14,019 bases of DNA from NCBI GenBank assembly GCA_964633715.1, contig CAZWHQ010000067.1:1-14019 (forward strand). The letters are read 5' to 3'. The position numbers were made by a program, and so were the translations under genes. Numbering within the stretch: position 1 is the stretch's first letter; the number at the start of each line of letters is the position of its first letter. Below the pieces are notes generated by a model, which saw only the letters and a program-made list of their open reading frames with translations, was not told the DNA's origin and made no database searches. Source of the DNA: JAUWVG01 sp964633715. GTDB lineage: Bacteria > Acidobacteriota > Aminicenantia > Aminicenantales > Aminicenantaceae. Shown in pieces: positions 1 to 6,891 of the stretch.

Positions 1-55
1 GAACGCCGGCCTGTCACGCCGGAGGTCGCGAGTTCGAGTCTCGTCGGCCCCGCCA
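1..55 (+). tRNA. tRNA-Asp (anticodon GTC), 5' part outside the window
   Basis: The 3' two-thirds of a tRNA is present. The anticodon arm has stem CCGGC (6-10), seven-base loop CTGTCAC (11-17, anticodon GTC at 13-15) and stem GCCGG (18-22). The T arm has stem GCGAG (28-32), loop TTCGAGT (33-39) and stem CTCGT (40-44). The 3' acceptor strand is 45-51, the discriminator base is G52 and an encoded CCA occupies 53-55. Anticodon GTC reads Asp codons. The 5' acceptor strand and D arm lie before position 1, so identity rests on the anticodon and the close match to the usual bacterial tRNA-Asp anticodon arm. A T-run follows at 57-61 but I see no terminator hairpin. Confidence 0.93.
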
Positions 56-133
56 CTTTTTCCCGAGAAATTCCCGTTTTCCTTTTTTCAACATGGATTA
101 ACTTTATCATCCTTCGGCCTAATCCCCATCCCT

Positions 134-232
134 TGGAATCTGAGAAATCCATGGCTTTATACAAACGGGGAGGATAGAGATCGAATAACTCCAGAGGATG
201 TAACAGAAGTTGTGTTCCTAAAAGATTTTTGA
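134..232 (+). pseudogene. possible remnant of a small BrnT/DUF4258-like ORF
   Basis: One forward frame ending in TGA at 230-232 reads WNLRNPWLYTN, then GEDRDRITPEDV and TEVVFLKDF. This recalls the 'W-x-x-x-N ... ITPEEVEEV' pattern of small BrnT-like toxin or DUF4258-type proteins. No ATG/GTG/TTG start or ribosome binding site precedes it in frame, and the upstream part of the frame is not protein-like. At best it is a decayed fragment. The resemblance is from memory of the family pattern and could be chance. The rest of the 56-306 gap shows nothing I can name. Confidence 0.18.
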
Positions 233-306
233 TACGTTGTTCAAAGTTGGGAATCCTTTGGAAGCCTGTCGAGGAACAGTAGTTGTCTCGGGAAAGGAGG
301 GCAAAC

Positions 307-1236
307 ATGAAAATCAACATTTTAAAAAGCAAGGTTCTTTGTCTTACGTTGTTATGTATTTTATGTTTATCTTTAGACGTCAAGTCAGAAGCCGCTGATA
401 TAATCGTGAGAGTTTTAGTGGACAAGGCTGAGATCCATTTAAGAGCAACCAGTGAAAGCCCAGTAGTCGGCAGTGTTCCAATGGGCGCAAACTTGGAATC
501 AGATAGACTATTCGGAGAGTGGTATCGAGTAAAATTACCGCCAAACGAAGAGGGATTCGTCGTTATTGGTTATATCCACAAAGATCTGGTAGAGGCCGTG
601 GGAGAAACCAAGGAATTCCAAGAAATTCCAGAAAATCAGAAAGAAAGGCCGCAGCAAGCCCCTCCTGAAGAGCGTTTCTTCCCAATACAAAATGAAAATG
701 CCCGCACTGGATTTTTTCTCCGTGGGGCTTTGGGTTATGGCCCAGCGGTGAATATGAATTCTGATGAGCTGCGTTTTAAAATTTCTGGTGGAGGAGTTGG
801 CGGTGTAATCTCGCTGGGTTCGTTTCTCAATGAAAGGCTGCTCATCTATGGAGAAGCAGGCGGTTATACAATCTCAAATCCAAAAATGACCTATTTAGGG
901 TATACAATTACATCAAGTGGAACGAGCGCCACTATGTCTTCTATTGGAGCCGGTTTGGGATATTATCTTGTTCCCAATAGTGTTTATGCGGGTTTCACTC
1001 TTTCTCTTTCCCTGTTAACTACTGAGGCTTCCGGTGATAAAGGCAGTACTGATCCAGGGATTGGTTTTAGTTTTCAAATTGGAAAAGATTTTCCCATCTC
1101 CCAGAAAGTTTTACTGGGAGTTGCTGGCCAAGCTTCATTCTCTACTATGAAAGATAAAAATGATGGTGCTCGATGGAATGCCAGTGCATTCGGGATAATG
1201 ATGACTATCTCATGGGCCACTAAAGGCTGGCAATAA
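307..1236 (+). CDS. exported SH3b-domain protein with C-terminal beta-barrel-like domain
   Basis: I predict a 309-residue envelope protein. An N-terminal signal peptide (about residues 1-30, basic start, Leu/Cys-rich core, ending near SEAA) is followed by a bacterial SH3 (SH3b) domain at about 33-97, with the typical 'VRVLVDKAEIHLRA', 'GEWYRVKL' and 'GFVVIGYIH' strands. A Pro/Glu/Gln linker spans about 100-130. The rest (131-309) is Gly- and aromatic-rich with alternating strands, like small outer-membrane barrel proteins. SH3b domains usually bind peptidoglycan or peptides, so a wall-facing domain tethered to an outer-membrane barrel is the likely picture (inference). The start at ATG 307 is chosen over an in-frame TTG at 283 because AGGAGG lies at 295-300. 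The same plan recurs in the protein at 3214-4455, on the other side of a kinase gene. Exact function is unknown. Confidence 0.85.
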   Translation: MKINILKSKVLCLTLLCILCLSLDVKSEAADIIVRVLVDKAEIHLRATSESPVVGSVPMGANLESDRLFGEWYRVKLPPNEEGFVVIGYIHKDLVEAVGETKEFQEIPENQKERPQQAPPEERFFPIQNENARTGFFLRGALGYGPAVNMNSDELRFKISGGGVGGVISLGSFLNERLLIYGEAGGYTISNPKMTYLGYTITSSGTSATMSSIGAGLGYYLVPNSVYAGFTLSLSLLTTEASGDKGSTDPGIGFSFQIGKDFPISQKVLLGVAGQASFSTMKDKNDGARWNASAFGIMMTISWATKGWQ

Positions 1237-1253
1237 ATAAAGATCTTTTCTTA

Positions 1254-1281
1254 TTGACAGGAACGGTGTGTTCTATATAGT
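1254..1281 (+). promoter_or_regulatory. sigma70-type promoter for the kinase / SH3b-barrel pair
   Basis: TTGACA (1254-1259) and TATAGT (1276-1281) are separated by 16 bases. Transcription would start near 1288, about 70 bases before the kinase ATG. It lies in the 124-base gap after the first SH3b-barrel gene, so the kinase and second barrel gene can be transcribed without the first. The -35 is perfect and the -10 differs by one base. No experimental support. Confidence 0.5.
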
Positions 1282-1360
1282 AATAGCTGTTGAGTGGTTA
1301 AAAGGGCTCAAGTTTTTTGCTATGGATCGAAACTAAAGCTATCCGATAGAGCGAATTCTT

Positions 1361-3217
1361 ATGAATCAAAATATGAAATGTCCAAAATGCCGTACTGTCA
1401 ACCGTTCTGATTCTAAGTACTGCCAGGAATGTGCAGAACCTCTCTTTGAAAATATCCCTTTAACCCAAACTTTAAAAATGGCCTGGAAAGGCCTCTCATC
1501 CGGCTCTATTTTTGCCGGAAAATACCAGATTATCGAAGAACTCGGCAAAGGAGGTATGGGCAAGGTTTACCGTGCGTATGACCGTGAAATCGAGGAATAT
1601 GTGGCTATAAAGATTATAAGACCTGAAATCGCAGCCGATAAAACAATTATTCAACGCTTCCGTAATGAACTTAAGACAGCTCGCAAGGTCTCTCATAAAA
1701 ATGTCTGCAGAATGTTCGATCTCAATAGAGAGGGGGAGATCTACTACATCACCATGGAATATGTTCAGGGTGAAGACCTCAAAAGCTCATTACGCCGCAT
1801 GGGATCACTGAGTATAGGAAAAGCGATATTTATCGCCAAGCAGATCTGTGAAGGGCTATCAGAGGCTCACCGCCTTGGGATCATCCACCGCGATCTTAAA
1901 CCACAGAACATCATGATTGATAGGGATGGAAATGCCCGGATTATGGATTTTGGGATTGCCCGTTCCCTTGAAACAAGCGGCATGACCGATTCTGGAGGAG
2001 TCGTCGGTACTGCTGCGTACATGTCACCGGAGCAGGTTGAGGGGATCCCAGCGGATGTACGTTCAGATATCTATTCACTTGGCATTATTCTTTATGAACT
2101 GGTGATTGGAGCTGTTCCTTTTAACGGCAATACTCCTATGAGTGTGGCGCTAAAGAGAATGCTCCAGGTTCCGGCTGAACCCAGTAATATAGACAGCCGG
2201 ATTCCGGGGGAATTGAGTAAAGTCATCATGACCTGTATTCATAAGGATAAAGATAAAAGGTATCAATCCACAGCGGATTTGTTGTCGGACCTGAATGAGA
2301 TCGAAGCGCAATTACCTTCTACGGATAAGGTCATCCCCAGAGGCAAATCTTCTACAACTAAGGATATAACCGTCAGTTTTAAGACGAAAAAAATTCTGAT
2401 TGCCACAACAACAATTTGTTTGATTGCAGCTGCTGGAATTTTGCTCTGGTTTTTGGTTTTAAAACCTGATGTCCAAACAGAAGTTCTCCTCCCTTCACCC
2501 AAAACCGAACCGGTTGAAGCCCAGTCTAAAAAACAGGAACCCGAATCAAAACCTATTGAAGGAGCTGTACAGGAAAAAAAGAAAGAAATTATTCCACCTG
2601 CGCCGATTCCTGAAACTCCCGTTAAAAAGAAGGTTGAGGACAGAATAGCCGATTCCCGGAAAAAAACGGCTGAATTGGCCCAAAAAAGAGAACAGGAAAT
2701 CAGCAATAACCTTAAACAGGCGCAAGCGGCCTTTGATAAAGGGGATTTTCAAGAATGTATTGATCTATCCCAAAAAATATTAGGGCTAAATCCTGATCAT
2801 GCTGAGGCGGCTGAATTTGTCAGATTGGCAGAACAGGAACAAGTCACAACATATGTCGTAAATTTGATCGGCCAGTTTAATTCGGCTGTGAACGGCCAAA
2901 CTCTGCCTGAATTTTACCGGAAAGCTTGCTCTCCTGATTTGTATCAACAGATCAATAAAGATGTAGAGCTGATCATGAATTCATATGAAAACCTTAAATC
3001 AGTGACTTCAGATAGCTCTCTTCAATTTGTCGGAACCGATCACCTGCAGGTCAGCTTTCCCAATATCACAATGGGAGTCCTCAAGCAGGAAGGGAGACAA
3101 CAGGTTCTTTTTGAAGGCACTTATATTTGGGATATGAAAAAAAGTGAAAACACTTGGAAAATAATGAACATAAAAACCAGTGCTGTAAAAAAAAGCATTA
3201 AAAAGGAGGAAACATGA
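1361..3217 (+). CDS. zinc-ribbon Ser/Thr protein kinase, single-pass membrane protein
   Basis: This is a PknB-like (Hanks-type) protein kinase of 618 residues. A short zinc ribbon comes first (Cys7, Cys10, Cys21, Cys24). The kinase domain (about 55-315) has the glycine loop GKGGMG (62-67), ATP-binding Lys84 in VAIK, Glu103 of helix C, catalytic HRDLKPQN (176-183, Asp178), DFG (196-198) and SPE (222-224), so it should be active. A membrane helix lies at about 344-367, followed by a Pro/Lys/Glu-rich linker (370-445), a TPR-like pair of helices (about 446-492) and a roughly 120-residue C-terminal domain resembling NTF2/SnoaL-like folds (weak). There are no PASTA repeats. The topology puts the kinase in the cytoplasm and the C-terminal domain outside the membrane, suggesting signal input from the envelope. 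ATG 1361 has no clear Shine-Dalgarno sequence; Met5 (1373) is an alternative. The gene overlaps the next by 4 bases (ATGA), indicating translational coupling. Substrates are unknown. Confidence 0.95.
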   Translation: MNQNMKCPKCRTVNRSDSKYCQECAEPLFENIPLTQTLKMAWKGLSSGSIFAGKYQIIEELGKGGMGKVYRAYDREIEEYVAIKIIRPEIAADKTIIQRFRNELKTARKVSHKNVCRMFDLNREGEIYYITMEYVQGEDLKSSLRRMGSLSIGKAIFIAKQICEGLSEAHRLGIIHRDLKPQNIMIDRDGNARIMDFGIARSLETSGMTDSGGVVGTAAYMSPEQVEGIPADVRSDIYSLGIILYELVIGAVPFNGNTPMSVALKRMLQVPAEPSNIDSRIPGELSKVIMTCIHKDKDKRYQSTADLLSDLNEIEAQLPSTDKVIPRGKSSTTKDITVSFKTKKILIATTTICLIAAAGILLWFLVLKPDVQTEVLLPSPKTEPVEAQSKKQEPESKPIEGAVQEKKKEIIPPAPIPETPVKKKVEDRIADSRKKTAELAQKREQEISNNLKQAQAAFDKGDFQECIDLSQKILGLNPDHAEAAEFVRLAEQEQVTTYVVNLIGQFNSAVNGQTLPEFYRKACSPDLYQQINKDVELIMNSYENLKSVTSDSSLQFVGTDHLQVSFPNITMGVLKQEGRQQVLFEGTYIWDMKKSENTWKIMNIKTSAVKKSIKKEET

Positions 3218-4455
3218 AACAAAAAAATATGCTGAAAGGATTCATTTTTATTATTCTGGTTCTGCTGCTGGCTCATCCTAGTTACTCTCTATTCCAAGAA
3301 AAATCTGTTCGAGTGATGGTGGACAATGCAAGCATTCGATTGAAACCGGATCTGCAAAGTGAAATCATCAAATCTCCACCTCTGGGCAGTGTTTTTGAGG
3401 TTGTTAAAAAAGAGGGCGATTGGTATGAAATTAAATTCAAAACTGAATTGGGCGTGCTGCTTCCCGGTTTCATTCATGAAATGTATGTGGAGTCCGTCGA
3501 AACAGAGATCCCCGTTCCTTCTCCAGTAAAAAAGCCCGCAGAACCCGAAAAGAAAATTATCGAAGCTCCCCCTTCCCTTCCTTCCCCCATTCAAACAATT
3601 CCAAAAAAGTCTGGCGGTGGATTTGTATTTTTTATTAACGGAAATTATTCAGGTGGATTTAGTATTGGAGACACGGTTTATTCCCGCTCTTATAACATCT
3701 CTCGCGTCTCGACAAACGACAGTGGAGATATTATGGCCACCATGCCGAAGGGTTTTTTTGGAGGAAGCGCAGGCCTCAGTTATTTCTTCACCAAAGCACT
3801 TGGAATATCTGTATCTGCGTCATATCTACAAAAGGGCGAAGTCACTTTTAATGGTTCATACCTGTTTGATTGGACATGGACTTCCAGCGGGTTGTCTTAT
3901 GATCGCGAAGGTTCTTGGGAGGATATGGGAAGCTTTTCTGTTATACCCATAAATTTAAACTTGACGTACAAAATGGCTTTTGGAGATAAGACTTTTCTTG
4001 CCTTATCTGGGGGGCCATCGATTTTCTTAACAAATGTTGAGATGAATTCGAAAGCCGGTTTTGGAGATGCCTGGAGCTATTCCTATACCATCCCCCCCCT
4101 AACTTACGTGACAACTCTTGTTGAATGGTTTGAAATGGATGTATTTATCGATCAGAAGGAAACTATTTTTGGAGGCAATATAGGCCTGGATATTGAGCAA
4201 AAGATCGCTGATTCTATAGGAATTTTTGTCGGTTTTAAATACTTCATTGTTCCTACCAGAACGTATACATGGGAGGAGACTAGGCCCACGACATATTACG
4301 GGGAACTGGACAACTACGATTGGACGCCCACATCAGCCGATGTTGGACCGAATATTGATCATTTTCCTACAGTTGATGTAAAATTTTCGCAGTGGATGGC
4401 AGTTGTTGGATTAAAAATTCATCTCTCCCCTAAAAAAAATGAACCTCAGTATTAA
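3214..4455 (+). CDS. exported SH3b-domain protein with large beta-barrel-like domain, kinase-coupled
   Basis: A 413-residue protein with signal peptide (about 1-25, core IFIILVLLLA), SH3b domain (about 31-95: 'VRVMVDNASIRLK', 'GDWYEIKF', 'LPGFIHEMYVE'), a Pro-rich linker (about 98-132) and a long Gly/aromatic-rich C-terminal region (133-413) with many alternating strands, consistent with an outer-membrane beta-barrel. Its N-terminal half aligns by eye with the protein encoded at 307-1236, so the two look like paralogues whose barrels have diverged in size. The start ATG is inside the kinase stop (ATGA) and has a strong GGAGG at 3205-3209, so it is co-expressed with the kinase. It may report envelope state to the kinase or be controlled by it; this is inference from the overlap only. 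Barrel prediction is by eye. Confidence 0.87.
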   Translation: MKQKNMLKGFIFIILVLLLAHPSYSLFQEKSVRVMVDNASIRLKPDLQSEIIKSPPLGSVFEVVKKEGDWYEIKFKTELGVLLPGFIHEMYVESVETEIPVPSPVKKPAEPEKKIIEAPPSLPSPIQTIPKKSGGGFVFFINGNYSGGFSIGDTVYSRSYNISRVSTNDSGDIMATMPKGFFGGSAGLSYFFTKALGISVSASYLQKGEVTFNGSYLFDWTWTSSGLSYDREGSWEDMGSFSVIPINLNLTYKMAFGDKTFLALSGGPSIFLTNVEMNSKAGFGDAWSYSYTIPPLTYVTTLVEWFEMDVFIDQKETIFGGNIGLDIEQKIADSIGIFVGFKYFIVPTRTYTWEETRPTTYYGELDNYDWTPTSADVGPNIDHFPTVDVKFSQWMAVVGLKIHLSPKKNEPQY

Positions 4456-4458
4456 CAA

Positions 4459-4500
4459 ATAATACTAATATTGCACGGCGAATAGTATTATGTCCTTTTT
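4459..4500 (+). terminator. AT-rich hairpin with T-tract after the kinase operon
   Basis: A perfect 9-base stem, ATAATACTA (4459-4467) with TAGTATTAT (4483-4491), closes a 15-base loop and is followed by GTCC and a run of five T (4496-4500). It starts 4 bases after the stop of the second SH3b-barrel gene, the right place for an intrinsic terminator. The stem has almost no GC pairs, so it may be weak. Confidence 0.5.
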
Positions 4501-4564
4501 CCCTCAATCCCTCTTTCTTGAAAATCGCAGCTGGGATTAAAAGCAGAGTCGGATGCAGGTCTAA

Positions 4565-4603
4565 AAAAAATAAGTAAAATAAGGGTATTTTCAGCTATTT
4601 TTT
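4565..4603. repeat. nested AT-only inverted repeats
   Basis: Outer arms AAAAAATA (4565-4572) and TATTTTTT (4596-4603) enclose a second pair, AAAATA (4576-4581) and TATTTT (4586-4591). The element lies about 50 bases upstream of the putative promoter of the M49 peptidase gene. It could be a backup terminator, a bent-DNA upstream element or chance in AT-rich DNA. Confidence 0.35.
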
Positions 4604-4654
4604 CGTAGAATTCCCCTTTTTCAAATTCTTCATGATGCTCTCTCTCTGTTCATG

Positions 4655-4683
4655 TTGACACATATTTTTGCGTATGGTACGTT
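4655..4683 (+). promoter_or_regulatory. tentative promoter of the M49 peptidase gene
   Basis: A perfect -35 TTGACA (4655-4660) is followed after 17 bases by TACGTT (4678-4683), which matches the -10 consensus at only three positions. If used, transcription starts near 4690. That would exclude the upstream in-frame ATG at 4668 and agree with translation from 4731. Confidence 0.28.
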
Positions 4684-4730
4684 CATTTCAGAATTTTTTA
4701 ATCATAAATATGAAGAATGGAGACAAGAAC

Positions 4731-6773
4731 ATGAATTTTAAACAATTTTGTGCGTTAGCTTTTGTCGCATTTGTAACATTTTCGGCCCAAGGCTGCCAAA
4801 AGGCCGATTTGACCTCTGAGGAAGCCGGGGATTTTACATGGCAGGTCGATCAGTTCGCCGATCTGAGGATTCTTCGATACCAGGTGCCGGGATTTGAAGC
4901 CCTTCCGGCCGCTCAGAAGGAACTGATCTACTATTTGAGTGAAGCTGCCCTCTGCGGCCGCGATATTATCTTTGCCCAGAATTACAAACACAATCTGACG
5001 ATCCGGAAAACCCTCGATGCCATTGTCGAAGGCTATACGGGTGACCGGAGCGATCCCCAATGGGAACAGTTTATGATCTATACAAAAAGGGTCTGGTTCT
5101 CAAATGGAATTCACCACCATTATTCCACAGATAAATTCGTTCCGGGATTCACATCCGAATATTTTTCTGAGCTTGTGAAAAATTCCAAAGACGTGGAATT
5201 CCCCCTGTCCCAGGACCAATCCCTCGATGAGCTTGTCACTTTTCTCCAGCCCATCCTCTTCGATCCAGAAGTCGATGCCAAAAAAGTTTCCCAAGATTCC
5301 TCTAAAGACCTTGTCACACAATCGGCCGTCAATTTCTATGAAGGAGTGACCCAAGCTGAGGTTGAAAATTACTATAAAGGGATAGCGGACGAGGAGGACA
5401 CCACACCGATATCTTACGGTCTCAATTCTCGGGTTGTAAAGAAAAATGGAAAGGTGACGGAAGAAATTGCGTTCCTCAATGGGATGTACGGCCCTGCAAT
5501 TGAAAAAATTGTCTACTGGCTGGAAAAAGCCGCTGCAAAGGCTGAAAACGACCAACGGAAACAGGTGATAGAAAAACTCATTGAATACTACCGGACGGGA
5601 GATCTGGAAAAATTTGATGAATACAACATCCTCTGGGTCGATGATTTGGATTCTCGAGTGGACTTCGTCAATGGTTTTATTGAAGTGTACAGCGACCCCA
5701 TGGGGATGAAGGGCAGCTGGGAGGCTCTCGTCAATTTCAAAGACCTGGAGGCCACAAAGAGGACAGAAACGATATCGGGTAATGCCCAGTGGTTTTCTGA
5801 TAACTCCCCGATCGATCCCCAGTTCAAAAGGGATGGAGTTACGGGTGTTTCGGCCAAAGTGATCACAGCCGCCATACTCGGAGGCGACACCTATCCGTCC
5901 ACGCCCATTGGCATCAATCTTCCCAATGCCAACTGGATCCGGAAAGTGCACGGCTCAAAATCTGTGACTATCGGGAATATCACCTATGCCTACAATCAAT
6001 CCTCGCTTAAATCTGGTTTTGGAGAGGAATTTTCTTATTCCCAGGAGGAGTTAGAGAGAACCCGAAAATATGGTGCCGAGACCGGAGACCTGAACACAGA
6101 TCTCCATGAGGTTTTAGGGCATGCGTCCGGCAAACTGCTGCCAGGTGTTACAGGGGAATCGCTGAAAAATTATCATTCGCCTATCGAGGAGGCCCGCGCA
6201 AGCCTGTTTTCAATTTACTACATTATGGATGAAAAAATGATTGAACTCGGTTTGATCCCGAATATGGATGCGGCCAAGGCGGAATATGACGGGACCTTCA
6301 GAAACGGGATGATGACTCAGCTGACCCGGATCCAGCCCGGAAAAACCATCGAGCAGGCGCACATGCGCGCCCGGGCGCTCATGTCCCACTGGGTGTACGA
6401 AAAAGGCCTGCCGGAAAACGTGATATCCAAAGAGATCAAAGACGGGAAGACATATTTTGTGATCAATGACTATCAAAAACTCCGCCAACTGTACGGTGAA
6501 CTGCTGGTGGAAATACAGCGTATCACCAGCGAGGGCGATTATGAAGCCGCACGTGATCTTGTTGAAAACTATGGCGTTCAAGTTGACCAGGAACTCCATA
6601 GAGAGGTTCTCGAACGTTATTCTAAATTGAATCTGGCTCCATACGGCGGTTTCATGAATCCCGTCTATACGCCTGTCATCGAAGATGGCAGGATTGTGGA
6701 CGTCACAATCATGTATCCAGAAGATTATGTTAAACAGATGCTGCGGTACGGCAAGGACTATTCTTTTTTATAA
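4731..6773 (+). CDS. dipeptidyl peptidase III-like zinc peptidase (family M49), probable lipoprotein
   Basis: M49 enzymes are zinc exopeptidases that remove N-terminal dipeptides from short peptides. Here HEVLGH (residues 459-464) gives the HExxGH motif with two zinc His and the catalytic Glu, and EEARA (486-490) supplies the third zinc ligand, expected at Glu487. Other family-like stretches are YYLSEAALCGRDI near the N terminus, GFGEEFSYSQEE before the zinc site and PYGGFMNPVYTPV near the C terminus. The length of 680 residues is normal for bacterial members. ATG 4731 is preferred over in-frame ATGs at 4668 and 4710 because GGAGA (4719-4723) is 7 bases upstream and because it exposes a signal peptide ending at Cys22 (SAQGC), a slightly atypical lipobox. 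A periplasmic lipoprotein feeding on peptides is likely. The residue after EEARA is Ser, where I would expect Asp or Glu. It stands alone, convergent with the next gene. Confidence 0.93.
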   Translation: MNFKQFCALAFVAFVTFSAQGCQKADLTSEEAGDFTWQVDQFADLRILRYQVPGFEALPAAQKELIYYLSEAALCGRDIIFAQNYKHNLTIRKTLDAIVEGYTGDRSDPQWEQFMIYTKRVWFSNGIHHHYSTDKFVPGFTSEYFSELVKNSKDVEFPLSQDQSLDELVTFLQPILFDPEVDAKKVSQDSSKDLVTQSAVNFYEGVTQAEVENYYKGIADEEDTTPISYGLNSRVVKKNGKVTEEIAFLNGMYGPAIEKIVYWLEKAAAKAENDQRKQVIEKLIEYYRTGDLEKFDEYNILWVDDLDSRVDFVNGFIEVYSDPMGMKGSWEALVNFKDLEATKRTETISGNAQWFSDNSPIDPQFKRDGVTGVSAKVITAAILGGDTYPSTPIGINLPNANWIRKVHGSKSVTIGNITYAYNQSSLKSGFGEEFSYSQEELERTRKYGAETGDLNTDLHEVLGHASGKLLPGVTGESLKNYHSPIEEARASLFSIYYIMDEKMIELGLIPNMDAAKAEYDGTFRNGMMTQLTRIQPGKTIEQAHMRARALMSHWVYEKGLPENVISKEIKDGKTYFVINDYQKLRQLYGELLVEIQRITSEGDYEAARDLVENYGVQVDQELHREVLERYSKLNLAPYGGFMNPVYTPVIEDGRIVDVTIMYPEDYVKQMLRYGKDYSFL

Positions 6774-6796
6774 GAATTACACATTTTCATAATGCA

Positions 6797-6867
6797 TGTC
6801 ATTACGAGGAGCCTTGCGACGTGGTAATCTCTACAAATGAGATTGCCACACTGCGCTCGCAATGACA
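6797..6867. repeat. REP-like long imperfect palindrome between convergent genes
   Basis: The left arm (6797-6831) begins TGTCATTACGAG and ends GTGGTAATCTC. The right arm (6839-6867) reads, on the other strand, TGTCATTGCGAG ... GTGGCAATCTC. The seven-base loop is at 6832-6838. Arm ends pair almost perfectly and the middle of the left arm has six extra bases. Sequences of the type TGTCATTGCGAG...GGCAATCTC are familiar to me as dispersed palindromes in many bacterial genomes, so this is probably one copy of a multi-copy element. Placed between two gene 3' ends, it could also act as a bidirectional transcription stop. Confidence 0.72.
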
Positions 6868-6891
6868 GGTGTCGGCAGTTTTATGAATAAT

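Noticed and set aside
283..306. TTG start at 283 for the first SH3b-barrel protein
   Set aside because: The added residues include the Shine-Dalgarno sequence itself (AGGAGG, 295-300), which clearly serves ATG 307 and a proper signal peptide.
2263..2706. A 147-codon minus-strand frame opposite the kinase linker
   Set aside because: It arises from the Lys/Pro/Glu-rich low-complexity linker read backwards (Phe/Ser-rich product). No start signal or homology is evident.
3617..3952. A 111-codon forward frame inside the second SH3b-barrel gene, which could suggest a frameshift
   Set aside because: The main frame continues through this region with the alternating-strand pattern of the barrel and no break, so the inner frame is a shadow.
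4668..4730. Upstream in-frame ATGs (4668, 4710) for the M49 peptidase
   Set aside because: The longer N terminus would bury the signal peptide, has no Shine-Dalgarno sequence, and begins before the likely transcription start. ATG 4731 has GGAGA at good spacing.
5100..5951. A 283-codon open frame on the minus strand inside the M49 peptidase gene
   Set aside because: It lies antisense to a well-supported enzyme gene, has no recognisable domain, signal peptide or ribosome binding site, and its composition is that of a shadow frame.
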